Notes under the pieces: model-generated
Databases searched by the model: none
The model's input: only the letters and a program-made list of their open reading frames with translations
What the model was told of the DNA's origin: nothing
Program-made: the position numbers and the translations under genes
Assembly: GCF_008704535.1 (NCBI RefSeq)
Contig: NZ_CP023701.1
Span: forward strand, 4,878,001 to 4,942,000
Origin: Streptomyces subrutilus
GTDB taxonomy: Bacteria; Actinomycetota; Actinomycetes; Streptomycetales; Streptomycetaceae
Reading direction: 5' to 3'
DNA: 64,000 nt
Shown here: piece by piece, positions 40,121 through 48,681 of the stretch
Layout: every line of letters begins with the position of its first letter
Numbering within the stretch: the first letter of the stretch is position 1

Positions 40121-40975
40121 TCAGCCGTCCGGCGGGGGTCGACGCAGCAGTTCGAGGGCCTCCTCGACCGTGAGGTGGGCATCGCGCGCCCCCTCCCAGC
40201 GGTCAAGGGATGTGGCGGCGGCGAGCATCAATTCCTCGGGCAGGCCGGCCTCGCCGAGCAGAGCGGCGGCCTCGGCGAGCTCGGGTCCCCAACGCCACGC
40301 ACGTGCCGCGGTCTTGGGGATGTAGTCAGTCTCCGCGAGGTAGCTGCTACTCCGGTTGGCCGCGATGGCCAAGAGCTCCTCGCCGACCCCGTGCGTCTGG
40401 GCGGCTCCGTAGGACAGGGCGGCGAGAACGCGGGAAGCCTTCTGATAGCTGGAGTAGGCGAGTTTGAGCGCGGACGCCGCCCCGGGATCGAGTCCGAGGG
40501 AGTGCGTACGGACATCGGTGCCGGCGAAGAGCTGTTCGATCCCATCCCGCTGGGCACGCTCACCGGCGAGGTAGAGCGTCGGCCGCTTGCCACCGATGGG
40601 CGGGGACCCGATCACCGCGGCGTCGATCGTCACCGCCTCGGGGAAGAGTGCGACGATGCGTCGGACGCGCTCCGGGGAGACCGCGTTCGCCTCGACGTAC
40701 GTCCGCCCGGCGAATCCGTGCGACGCGACCCGGCCGGCGAGCTCTTCGGCGCCGGCCGGAGGGCAGAGAGAGACGACGACGTCCGCCCGGTCCAGGAGAT
40801 CGGGGAAGAGGGCCGGCTCCAGCCCTGCCCGTTCGGCGCGGCGTCGGGTGGCATCGCTTCGCCCGGCGGGGCACCAAAGGACGGTGACGCCGCGGGCTCG
40901 CAGCTGGGCGCCGACAGCGGCTCCCATGCTGCCCGGGTGGAGCAGTCCTACGGTGGTGACGGATCGCGTCGTCAC
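40121..40975 (-). CDS. NAD(P)-dependent dehydrogenase, 6PGDH-like with DUF1932 domain
   Basis: 284 residues. Rossmann motif VGLLHPGSMGAAVGAQL at the start, DVVVSLCPP, YVEANAVSPERVRRI, DAAVIGSPPIGG; the C-terminal part (LKLAYSSYQKASRVLAALSYGAAQTHGVGEELLA...KTAARAWRWGPELAE) is a DUF1932-type helical domain in 6-phosphogluconate dehydrogenase-like proteins. The K in LKLAYSSYQK corresponds to the catalytic lysine. Substrate unknown. GTG start at 40975, 1 bp after the stop of the HAD gene, so the two are translationally coupled. Confidence 0.85.
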   Translation of the reverse strand: MTTRSVTTVGLLHPGSMGAAVGAQLRARGVTVLWCPAGRSDATRRRAERAGLEPALFPDLLDRADVVVSLCPPAGAEELAGRVASHGFAGRTYVEANAVSPERVRRIVALFPEAVTIDAAVIGSPPIGGKRPTLYLAGERAQRDGIEQLFAGTDVRTHSLGLDPGAASALKLAYSSYQKASRVLAALSYGAAQTHGVGEELLAIAANRSSSYLAETDYIPKTAARAWRWGPELAEAAALLGEAGLPEELMLAAATSLDRWEGARDAHLTVEEALELLRRPPPDG

Positions 40976-40976
40976 G

Positions 40977-41639
40977 TCATCCCTCCTCAGGGGTGAGCGC
41001 CAAGAGCAGACGGATGGCCCGGAGCGCCGTCGGAGCGATCCGGTCGGGGGCGGGGAGCGTGGCCGGCCAGTCGGCCGCCCTGCCGATCCACAGAGTGGTG
41101 AGCCCGGCTGACCGACCGCCGATTATGTCCTTGACGGGATCGTCCCCCACCATCCATCCGCCCTCTCCAGGGTGTGCACCGCACGACCGGGCGGCGGCGG
41201 CGAACATCCGGGGGTCGGGTTTGCGGAAGCCGAGTTCGCCGGAGACGCACACCGCGTGGACCCGGGCCGCCAGGCCGGTGGCATCCAGTTTGGCCCGCTG
41301 GACGTCCCCGGGGCCGTTCGTCGCGATGGCGATCCTCCAGCCCCGCACGCGCAACGCCTCCAGGCCTTCCAGCACCCCGGCCGGACAGAGGACACTCTCG
41401 GCCATGTCCTGCGCGTACTGCTGCCACAGTGCCCCGGCCGGCACGGTCAGCCCGTGAAGCTCCCGGAGCGCCGCGAAGTCCGCGAGGCAGGCTCGCTCGC
41501 CGAGGCGGCCGAGAACCCCTTCGCGTTCGGCCGCGGTCAGCCGGTGACGGTCCGCGAAACGTGTGACCACGGCAGCCAAGGCCTGCCGGCGGTCGATGAG
41601 GGTGTCGTCGAGGTCCAAGAGGACGAGGCGCTGCACCAT
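40977..41639 (-). CDS. HAD-family phosphatase
   Basis: 220 residues. Motif I LLDLDDTLIDRR (Asp nucleophile), a helical C1 cap, motif II IAIATNGPGD, motif III lysine in LGFRKPDPRMFAAA, motif IV MVGDDPVKDIIGGRSAG. It resembles phosphoglycolate phosphatase or haloacid dehalogenase-like hydrolases of subfamily IA. Substrate not known. ATG start at 41639. First of a two-gene operon with the dehydrogenase; upstream lies the terminator of the PknG operon. Confidence 0.88.
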   Translation of the reverse strand: MVQRLVLLDLDDTLIDRRQALAAVVTRFADRHRLTAAEREGVLGRLGERACLADFAALRELHGLTVPAGALWQQYAQDMAESVLCPAGVLEGLEALRVRGWRIAIATNGPGDVQRAKLDATGLAARVHAVCVSGELGFRKPDPRMFAAAARSCGAHPGEGGWMVGDDPVKDIIGGRSAGLTTLWIGRAADWPATLPAPDRIAPTALRAIRLLLALTPEEG

Positions 41640-41660
41640 CGGAGCCTAATGCGCTTGCCC

Positions 41661-41701
41661 GGGCCGCCGGCCGCCGGATCCCCTCCGGCGGCCGGCGGCC
41701 C
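41661..41701 (-). terminator. 18-bp perfect hairpin closing the PknG operon
   Basis: GGGCCGCCGGCCGCCGGA and its exact complement flank a TCCCC loop, 11 bp after the FHA gene stop. It is the strongest hairpin in the window and separates the seven-gene operon from the HAD gene. No T-run. Confidence 0.8.
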
Positions 41702-41711
41702 CGGCCTCCGG

Positions 41712-42722
41712 TCAGGCGCGGCGGATGGTGATGGTGGTCCAGGCGCCCACGTGGACGCGGTCGCCGTCCGTGAGGGAGACCGGGACGTAGGGCTGGATCG
41801 GGTCCTCGCCGCCGTTGATGGTGGTGCCGTTGGTGGAGTTCTGGTCCACCACGGCCCAGCTGAGGTCGGGCTGCTGGACCAGGACCGCGTGCTGGTGGGA
41901 GACGCCCGGGTCCTCCGGCGGGACCGACAGGTCGATGTCGGGGGACTCGCCCGTGGAGGCGCGGCGGCGTCCGATGGTGATCTGGCCGCCGGAGAGCGGG
42001 AGGTGCTGCTCGGGGGAGTACGCGGGCATGTTGAGCCCGGCGGCCTCCGGGCCGCTGCGCTGCATCATCGCCGTGAAGTACGAGCGGTCCGGCCCGATCG
42101 TCGCCGTCCACGAGCCGCCCTGGGGCGGGAAGGACGGCTGCTGCTGCTGGTACGAGGGCTGCTGGTGGTAGTCCTGGTACCCCTGCTGCGAGGGGGGCGT
42201 GTGGGACGTCTGCGCCGGGGGCTGCTGCTGGTAGCGGTGCTGTTGCTGTTGCTGTTGCTCGTGTGCGGGCGGCGGCAGCAGCCAGTCGTCCTCGCGCTGG
42301 AGCGGCTCGGCCGGCCGGTTGATGCGGGAGGGCCGCGAGCCCTGGTACTCGAAGGGGTCCTGCCCGTACGTCTGCTGCCCCGGCCCCTGGTGCTGCGCGG
42401 CCTGCGGGTTGGCCGTCGCCTGGCCGCCGGTGGTGCCCGGCCGGCCGTGGCCCGCTTCCGGCGGGGCCGGCGGGGCGTACGAAGTCGGCGTCCGGGTGAG
42501 GTAGTTGTAGCGGCACTCCTCGCAGAAGGGCGCCATGGCCTCGCGGGGGGTCCGGCACTGCGGGCACAGCTCGGCCTGGGCGGTCGGCTCACCGGCGGTG
42601 GGAGGGTAGCCGTAGCCGTAGGAAGGCGCCGGGGGAGCGCTCTCCCGGGCAGCCATGCGGTGGCCGCAGACCTCGCACCAGTCGTCGGAGGCGGACTGGT
42701 GCCCGTTCGGGCAGGTCGGCAT
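41712..42722 (-). CDS. FHA-domain protein with two zinc ribbons and a Q-rich linker
   Basis: 336 residues. Two N-terminal zinc ribbons (CPNGH...CEVCGHR at 3-22; CPQCR...CEECRYNY at ~53-75), a Pro/Gln/Tyr-rich linker with a run of six Gln, and a C-terminal FHA domain (ITIGRRRASTGESPDIDLSVPPEDPGVSHQHAVLV...NSTNGTTING). FHA domains bind phosphothreonine. As last gene of a PknG operon it is a good candidate for a GarA-like partner of the kinase, although no GarA-type N-terminal phospho-Thr motif is seen. ATG 42722 was chosen for GGGGGAAG 9 nt upstream. Confidence 0.88.
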   Translation of the reverse strand: MPTCPNGHQSASDDWCEVCGHRMAARESAPPAPSYGYGYPPTAGEPTAQAELCPQCRTPREAMAPFCEECRYNYLTRTPTSYAPPAPPEAGHGRPGTTGGQATANPQAAQHQGPGQQTYGQDPFEYQGSRPSRINRPAEPLQREDDWLLPPPAHEQQQQQQHRYQQQPPAQTSHTPPSQQGYQDYHQQPSYQQQQPSFPPQGGSWTATIGPDRSYFTAMMQRSGPEAAGLNMPAYSPEQHLPLSGGQITIGRRRASTGESPDIDLSVPPEDPGVSHQHAVLVQQPDLSWAVVDQNSTNGTTINGGEDPIQPYVPVSLTDGDRVHVGAWTTITIRRA

Positions 42723-42769
42723 GGCGGCGCTTCCCCCTTCTTCTCCCTGCGTCTTCACGGCAGGTCTTC

Positions 42770-44095
42770 TCAGGTCTTCTTCACTCGGACGGTCTGGGTC
42801 GAACGCGTTTCGAGGGTCATCTCGTCGGCATCGGCGACCTTGGCTTTCAGCCGCACAGTACCCGCCACCGCATCCACGACATCCACCACCTTGGCCAGAA
42901 GCCTGGCGGTGTCCGCGTTCCCGGAGGCGCTCGCCAACTGCACGGCGCGCCCCAGTTTGGCCGTGGCGCCGTCGACGTCACCCAGTTTGCGGGCCTCCAG
43001 GCCCTGCTGGATGGCCTGCGCCAGCTCCGCCTGGCCGGTGTAGTGCGCGACCTGCGGGCTGATCGCGGTCGAGGCGGCGAGGTCGTCCGTCCACACCGCC
43101 CGGACCAGCCCCTGCGCCAGGACGGACGGCGGCTCGCCCGCCGCACCCGGCAGGACCAGCGTGGCCCGGGCCGCGAGCATCTCCTGGCCGACGCTCGCGC
43201 TCGGCACCCGGACGCACACGTGGTACTCGCGGGACTCGTCGCCCCAGGAGCCGGTCGGATAGTCGCCGGCCCGCGGGCCGGCCTCGGTGCGGCGTCCGGT
43301 CAGGTCCTGGACGGCCGGAGCGACCTGCTTGACGTACTGGATCTCCACGCCGACCGGCGTCCACAGGCGCAGCGCCACGTCCGCGACCTCCTTGCCCATC
43401 ACGTTCTCCATCATGCGCGTGAAGTCCTGCGCCAGATGGGCCGGATCGGCCACGATGTCGGCCGAACCGAGCAGCGCGCCCGCGATCCCGGTGACCTCCT
43501 TGACCTCCCAGTCGGTGCCCACCCCGCGGGCGTCGCAGGTGAAGCGGCCCGCGCACGCGTCGAGGGTCGCGCGCAGCACGGCCGGCTCCTCGTGCTCGTT
43601 GCGGCCGTCGGTGAGCAGGATGCCGTGCCGGATGGCGGCGCTGGACTGCCGCAGCAGCCCGTCGGCCAGCCGCAGCCAGGTGCCGATGGCGGTACCGCCG
43701 CCGGACCGCAGGCCGCGCAGCGCCTCCTTGGCCTGGGCGCGGGTGGCCGGTCCGGCGACGGCGAGGCGGCCCTGCCCCGGGTAGACCTCCTTGGCCTCGT
43801 GCGTCCCGGCGACCACGGCGAAGGCGGTGCCGTCGCGCAGGGTGTCCACGGCCGCGGCCGTGGCCTCGCGGGCGCCGCGCATCTTGTCCGGCGGGTACTC
43901 CATCGACCCCGAGCAGTCGACCATGATCACGACGGCGGCCGCGCCGCGGTCGGCCGCCGCACGCGTCGCCGCGGCGCCGCCGGTGGAGGTGACCGTGACG
44001 ATGGCGTGGACGTCCCGCCCGCCCTCGGGGAGGAACTCGTTCTGGTACACCTCCGCGGTGAAGCGCGGGGCGCTCGGCTTGGCGAAGTTCGCCAT
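42770..44095 (-). CDS. von Willebrand factor A domain protein
   Basis: 441 residues. The VWA domain has a full MIDAS: VVIMVDCSGSM (Asp-x-Ser-x-Ser) near 55-64, with a later Thr in RSGGGTAIGTWL and Asp in ILLTDGRNEHE. A beta-rich middle (ADVALRLWTPVGVEIQYVKQV) follows, and a helical C-terminus contains TPR-like pairs (TGQAELAQAIQQGLEARKLGDVDGATAKLGRAVQLA). No signal peptide or membrane helix: an intracellular scaffold. It sits between PP2C and FHA genes and may organise the phosphosignalling complex. ATG start. Confidence 0.88.
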   Translation of the reverse strand: MANFAKPSAPRFTAEVYQNEFLPEGGRDVHAIVTVTSTGGAAATRAAADRGAAAVVIMVDCSGSMEYPPDKMRGAREATAAAVDTLRDGTAFAVVAGTHEAKEVYPGQGRLAVAGPATRAQAKEALRGLRSGGGTAIGTWLRLADGLLRQSSAAIRHGILLTDGRNEHEEPAVLRATLDACAGRFTCDARGVGTDWEVKEVTGIAGALLGSADIVADPAHLAQDFTRMMENVMGKEVADVALRLWTPVGVEIQYVKQVAPAVQDLTGRRTEAGPRAGDYPTGSWGDESREYHVCVRVPSASVGQEMLAARATLVLPGAAGEPPSVLAQGLVRAVWTDDLAASTAISPQVAHYTGQAELAQAIQQGLEARKLGDVDGATAKLGRAVQLASASGNADTARLLAKVVDVVDAVAGTVRLKAKVADADEMTLETRSTQTVRVKKT

Positions 44096-44127
44096 CGGTA
44101 GGACTCCTAGGGGCTCGGGCAGCTCGG

Positions 44128-45765
44128 TCAGGCCTGCGGGCGCGGATCCGCCTGCGCCCGTGCGTCGGATCCGGGCTCAGGCTCCGCCTCCGCTTCCGGT
44201 CGGTGGCCGGGCCGGGCGGCGAACGGAACGACGGCCACGGTGACGTTGTCGTGCCCGCCGCCGTCGAGGGCGTGGCCCACCAGCACCTGCGCGCTGTGCA
44301 GCGGGCGCACGGCGGCGTCCGACGGCAGGACGCGGGCCATGTCCCGGGCGGACTCGGCGTAGTTCCACAGCCCGTCGGTGCACACCACGACGACGCCCGG
44401 GTGGTCCGGCTTGAACGTGGCGGTGTGCGGCTCCAGGTCGTAGGCGTCGGCCCCGAGCCACCCGGTGATCGCGTGCGCGCGGACGTCGGCGTACGCCTCG
44501 GCCTCGCCCATCAGCCCCGCCGCGACCATCTGCGCCGCCCACGAGTCGTCCTCGGTGAGGCGGCGCGGCAGGGCGGCACGGTCGTCCGGCACCCAGTACG
44601 CGCGGCTGTCGCCCACCCAGCCGATGGTCAGCAGCCCGCTGCTCACGACGGCGCCGACCAGGGTGCACGCGGGGGCGTTCTGCGCGCCCGGGGTCTCCGG
44701 AGCCAGGGCGTTCACCGCGGCCGCGGCGGCCAGGATCGCCTCGTGCATGGCCTCCTGCGGGTGCGCGCCCCGGGGCAGCGCGTCGAGCAGCGTCTCGTTG
44801 GCGGCGGCCGCCGCGGCCGCCGAGGCGTCGTCGGGACGGCTGGCGGAGGACACGCCGTCGCAGACGATCGCCACCGTGGCGGCGGAGCCGTCGGGCAGCG
44901 CGGTCGCGGCCACGGCGAAGGAGTCCTCGTTGCGGTGGTGGCGCAGCCCCCGGTCGCTGACGGCGGCGACGCTGCCCAGCTCCTCCTCCTGGTGGTCCCG
45001 CTCCCGGGGCTGGGCGTGCCCGCAGTGCTCGCAGTACCCGTCGGGGTCCACGTGCCCGGCCCGGCAGGCGACGCAGGTCCGGCCCCCGGCGGGGGTGCCC
45101 TCCGGCGGAGTGCCGGGGCCCTGCGGGGCGGCGGCGTACGGGTCCTCCTGCCGCGGGGGCTCCGGGACCGGTCCGGGAGCGCCGCCCACCGGGCCCCGGG
45201 GGACGCCGTACGCGCCCTCGTGCCCGGAGGTGGAGCCCCGCGGGGTGCCGTACGGGTGCTCCGGTACGGGCGCCCGCTCCGGGTGCGGGGCGGCGGACTC
45301 CTGCCCGGCGTGCCCGGCGTGCCCGGCGGGGGCCCCGCGGTGGTCGTACCGGGTGGCGGCGGGGGCCGGCGCCGGCGGTGCCGGGGTCCAGCCGGCCGGG
45401 TCGCCGACCGGGGCCGGGGCGGCCGAGGTGACGCTCCCCCAGCCGGGGGCGGGCCCGGCGCCGCCGGCCGCCGGGCCCGGGCCGTGGCCGGGTCCCGCCG
45501 CCGGGTCCGGACCGCCGGAGGGCGCGCCGGAGCCCGGCGCCGCGGCCGGGTGCGCAGCCGCAGCGGGAGCCGGGCCCGCGCCGGGGCCCGGGTCTCCGGG
45601 CGGTCCGGCGGGCCGTGCCGCCGGGGTGACGGGAACGGTCGGATGGTCCGCGGCCGGAGCCGGGGGAGGGGCGGCGACCGCGTAGCCGCAGACGCCGCAG
45701 AAGCGGTCACCCTCCTCCAGCGGTTCCGCGCAGCTGGGGCAGCCCGACAGCCGATGCATCGACAT
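44128..45765 (-). CDS. PP2C-type Ser/Thr protein phosphatase with zinc ribbons
   Basis: 545 residues. N-terminal zinc ribbon GCPSCAEPLEEGDRFCGVCGY, a ~180-residue Pro/Gly/Ala-rich disordered part, a second ribbon CVACRAGHVDPDGYCEHCGHA near 230-250, then the PP2C domain: SDRGLRHHRNEDSFAV, VAIVCDGVSSASRPDDAS, TIGWVGDSRAYWV, VVVCTDGLWNYAES, DGGGHDNVTVAVV. The metal-binding Asp residues are present. It probably opposes the PknG-like kinase encoded directly upstream (3-bp gap). Start: ATG 45765; TTG 45768 and ATG 45759 are also possible. Confidence 0.92.
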   Translation of the reverse strand: MSMHRLSGCPSCAEPLEEGDRFCGVCGYAVAAPPPAPAADHPTVPVTPAARPAGPPGDPGPGAGPAPAAAAHPAAAPGSGAPSGGPDPAAGPGHGPGPAAGGAGPAPGWGSVTSAAPAPVGDPAGWTPAPPAPAPAATRYDHRGAPAGHAGHAGQESAAPHPERAPVPEHPYGTPRGSTSGHEGAYGVPRGPVGGAPGPVPEPPRQEDPYAAAPQGPGTPPEGTPAGGRTCVACRAGHVDPDGYCEHCGHAQPRERDHQEEELGSVAAVSDRGLRHHRNEDSFAVAATALPDGSAATVAIVCDGVSSASRPDDASAAAAAAANETLLDALPRGAHPQEAMHEAILAAAAAVNALAPETPGAQNAPACTLVGAVVSSGLLTIGWVGDSRAYWVPDDRAALPRRLTEDDSWAAQMVAAGLMGEAEAYADVRAHAITGWLGADAYDLEPHTATFKPDHPGVVVVCTDGLWNYAESARDMARVLPSDAAVRPLHSAQVLVGHALDGGGHDNVTVAVVPFAARPGHRPEAEAEPEPGSDARAQADPRPQA

Positions 45766-45768
45766 CAA

Positions 45769-48681
45769 TCACACCCACGTCCGGGGACGGAAACGGTTTG
45801 CCCGCTCCACCAGTTCGATCCTCTCCTCGCCCCGCTGTGCCAGCCGTGCGAGGACGCGGTACGAGCGCTCCAGGCCGAAGCGCAGTCCGCGCTCGTCCAG
45901 TTGACTGCCGAGCAGCGAGGTCCGGCCGGGGTCGGAACCCCGCCCGCCCGACAGTACCCAGTCCAGGGCCGAGCCCAGAACCTCCGCCCGCAGGCGCTCC
46001 TGCCGCTCCGGGTCCAGGCCGAACAGCCGCAACGCCTCCACCTGGTCGGAGGCGGCCGTCAGATCGGCGAGCAGAGGCTCCCGCGGGGACCGGTCGCGCA
46101 GACGTGCGCGTACGGCGGCCACCCGGGCGGCGGTGTAGTGGATGGACGCCTCCGGAACGGACTCCAGCGTGCGCACGGCCCCGTCCCGGTCGCCGGCGGC
46201 CAGTTGGACCCGGGCCAGCCCGAAGGCCGCGCTGACGAACCCGGGGTCGGTGATCCACACGAGCCGGTAGTACTCGGCGGCGTTGTCGAGCTGCCCGAGC
46301 ACCTCCGCGCACAGCCCGAGGGCCAGCTTCGGCGCGGGCTCGCCCGGGAAGGCGTCGTAGATCGCGTCGAAGGACAGGGCCGCTATCTCGTCGTCCCCGG
46401 CGGCCAGCGAGGCGATGCCGCGCGCCCACACCACCCGCCAGTCGTCCGGGTGCTGTTCCTCCAGCTCGACCAGCGTGCCGCCGGCCAGGGCCAGTTCACC
46501 CAGCTCCAGCCGCGCCCGCAGCTCGCGCAGCCGCAGTTCGGCCGAGTCGGCGGGCGCCGCGCCCAGCGCGCCCAGCAGGTCGGCCGGCGCCGAGCCCAGC
46601 AGGCCCGCCAGGAAGCCGGCGTTCGGGTCGGCCGCGTCCACCAGCGGCACCGGCAGGGCCAGCGACGCGCCCCGCGCGTCGAGCCGGGCCAGCCCCGCGG
46701 CCCCGGCAGCGGGCGCCCCGGCCGCGGGTGCGGCTACGGGTACGGACCCCGGCACCGGCGCCGGCGCGGCGATGGCCGAGGGGGCCGCCGCCGGTTCGGC
46801 CGGCGCCTGCCGGGGCGCCGGCACCGCGCCGCCGGTCACGCGCGTGGCGGTGGTCCCGAGCCCCGGCAGCGCGCCGCCCGGGGCGCCCGCCCGCGCCGCC
46901 GGATGCGGCCCGGAGCCCGGAGCGGTCGCGCCCCCGGCCCCGTGACCGGCCGCCGCACCGCCCGGCGCGGCCGCCGGGCCGGTCACCGGGTGCGGCAGCG
47001 CGCCCGGCGCGGCCTGCGCCACCGGCTGCACCGACGCGCCCCCGGCCCCGGCCCCGGCCCCGGTCCCCGCGCCCGTACCCGCGCCGCGCCGCCGCACCCC
47101 GAAGAGCCGGCTCTGCCGGGTGGCCGCCGGACGCAGCCCCAGCTGCGAGACCTCCAGGTCCGGGCCGTCGGTGAACAGCCGGGTGTCGGGGACCTTGAAC
47201 TCCGGTCCGAACAGCGTCGACAGCTGCGGTCGCGGCCGGCCCGTCTGGAGCGCGACCACCTCGCGCAGCACGCCCGTCAGCTGGTCCGCCATCTCCTGCG
47301 CGGACGCGAACCGCCGCCCCGGGTCCGGGTCGGTGGCCCGCACCAGGAGCCGGTAGAAGGACTCGTACCGCCGGAAGACCTCGATGTGCCCGGGGTCGGG
47401 CAGCGCGTCCACGAACACGTTGGTGTAGCCCTGGAAGTCGAAGGTCAGCACCGCCAGCGTCCGCGCCACCGTGTACAGGTCGGAGGCGACGGAGGGGCCC
47501 ACCTCCGCGACCTCGGGGGCCTGGTAGCCCACGGTCCCGTAGATGGCCGACTCCTCGTCGTCCATCCGGCGCACCGCGCCCATGTCGATCAGCTTCAGCT
47601 GGTCCTGCTGCTGGATCGCGTTGTCGACCTTGAAGTCGCAGTACAGCAGGTTCCTGCTGTGCAGGTGCCCGAGGGCCTCCAGGGCCTCGATGCCGTACGC
47701 GCAGGCCTGCTCCACGGGCAGCGGGTCGCGCCGCCCGTCCGGCCGCCGCCGCTCGTTGGCGATCTCCTTCAGCGACTTGCCGCCCACGTACTCCATGACG
47801 ATGTACCCGTCCAGCGAACCGGTCCGCTGGTCCAGGTGCTCCACGAAGTTGTAGATCCGCACGATGTTGGAGTGCTCGATCTCGGCGAGGAAGCGCCGCT
47901 CGGAGATCGCGGCCTCCATCGCGTCCTGGTCGCCGGTGTCCAGCAGGCCCTTGAGGACCACCCACCGGTTCGACACCGCACGGTCCACCGCCAGGTAGAC
48001 CCAGCCGAGGCCGCCGTGCGCCAGGCAGCCCGCCACCTCGTACTGGCCGTGCACCACGTCGCCCGAGCGCAGCTTGGGCACGAAGGAGTACGGGTGCCCG
48101 CACTTGGTGCAGAACCCCTCCGTGCGGCCCGGCCGCTCGCCCCGGGAACGCCCCACCGGAGCCCCGCAGTCCGAACGCGAGCAGAACCGCTTGCGCTCCG
48201 GGACCTCCGGGTTCTCCAGCACGGCCGCCGAGGGATCGGGGCGCGGCACCTCCGGCACGTCGACCAGACCGGCCCCGAGCCGGCCGCGCCCCGAGGGTGC
48301 GGAGGCCGAACCGGAACTGCGCACCGAGACCGACCGGGTGGAGGCCGGACCCGTCAGCGAGCGCGACAGCCGGCCCGACACGGAGCGCCGGGACGAGGAC
48401 GAGCGCGAGGACCGCGAGGAGTGCGCCGAGGACGAGGCGGAGGAGCGCGCCGAGCCCTGGGAGCCCTGTGAGCCCCGCGACCCCCGGGACCCGCCGGCCC
48501 CCGGCGGGCCCTTCGCCGCGCTGGTCATCCCCGTCGGGGGCGACACCAGCTCCTCCGCGCCCGCCGCGACCGAGCCGACGGGCGCCAGCCCGCAGGTGTC
48601 GCAGTACAGCTCCCCGCCGCCCATGTCCTCGTACGTCCCCGGGCAGCCGGGGCGAACGCACGCCGTTCCGGTCGGGCTCAT
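45769..48681 (-). CDS. pknG: PknG-like Ser/Thr protein kinase
   Basis: 970 residues, longer than mycobacterial PknG (~750). An N-terminal CVRPGCPGTYEDMGGGELYCDTCG ribbon is followed by a Ser/Arg/Gly-rich stretch (~80-150), then a rubredoxin-like part (CSRSDCGAPVG...FCTKCGHPY). Kinase: YEVAGCLAHGGLGWVYLAVD, VVLKG lysine, LLYCDFKVDN catalytic loop (Asp kept, HRD changed to YCD) and IDMGAVRR (DMG for DFG). A disordered Pro/Ala-rich region and C-terminal TPR helices follow. ATG 48681 overlaps the upstream stop (ATGA); AGGAGG RBS. In mycobacteria PknG regulates 2-oxoglutarate/glutamate metabolism through GarA. Confidence 0.92.
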   Translation of the reverse strand: MSPTGTACVRPGCPGTYEDMGGGELYCDTCGLAPVGSVAAGAEELVSPPTGMTSAAKGPPGAGGSRGSRGSQGSQGSARSSASSSAHSSRSSRSSSSRRSVSGRLSRSLTGPASTRSVSVRSSGSASAPSGRGRLGAGLVDVPEVPRPDPSAAVLENPEVPERKRFCSRSDCGAPVGRSRGERPGRTEGFCTKCGHPYSFVPKLRSGDVVHGQYEVAGCLAHGGLGWVYLAVDRAVSNRWVVLKGLLDTGDQDAMEAAISERRFLAEIEHSNIVRIYNFVEHLDQRTGSLDGYIVMEYVGGKSLKEIANERRRPDGRRDPLPVEQACAYGIEALEALGHLHSRNLLYCDFKVDNAIQQQDQLKLIDMGAVRRMDDEESAIYGTVGYQAPEVAEVGPSVASDLYTVARTLAVLTFDFQGYTNVFVDALPDPGHIEVFRRYESFYRLLVRATDPDPGRRFASAQEMADQLTGVLREVVALQTGRPRPQLSTLFGPEFKVPDTRLFTDGPDLEVSQLGLRPAATRQSRLFGVRRRGAGTGAGTGAGAGAGGASVQPVAQAAPGALPHPVTGPAAAPGGAAAGHGAGGATAPGSGPHPAARAGAPGGALPGLGTTATRVTGGAVPAPRQAPAEPAAAPSAIAAPAPVPGSVPVAAPAAGAPAAGAAGLARLDARGASLALPVPLVDAADPNAGFLAGLLGSAPADLLGALGAAPADSAELRLRELRARLELGELALAGGTLVELEEQHPDDWRVVWARGIASLAAGDDEIAALSFDAIYDAFPGEPAPKLALGLCAEVLGQLDNAAEYYRLVWITDPGFVSAAFGLARVQLAAGDRDGAVRTLESVPEASIHYTAARVAAVRARLRDRSPREPLLADLTAASDQVEALRLFGLDPERQERLRAEVLGSALDWVLSGGRGSDPGRTSLLGSQLDERGLRFGLERSYRVLARLAQRGEERIELVERANRFRPRTWV

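Noticed and set aside
44203..48471. 1422-codon open frame on the plus strand opposite the phosphatase and kinase
   Set aside because: It is antisense to clear PP2C and PknG motifs, and its translation is Arg/Gly-rich with no fold-like pattern; long antisense frames arise from GC-biased third positions.
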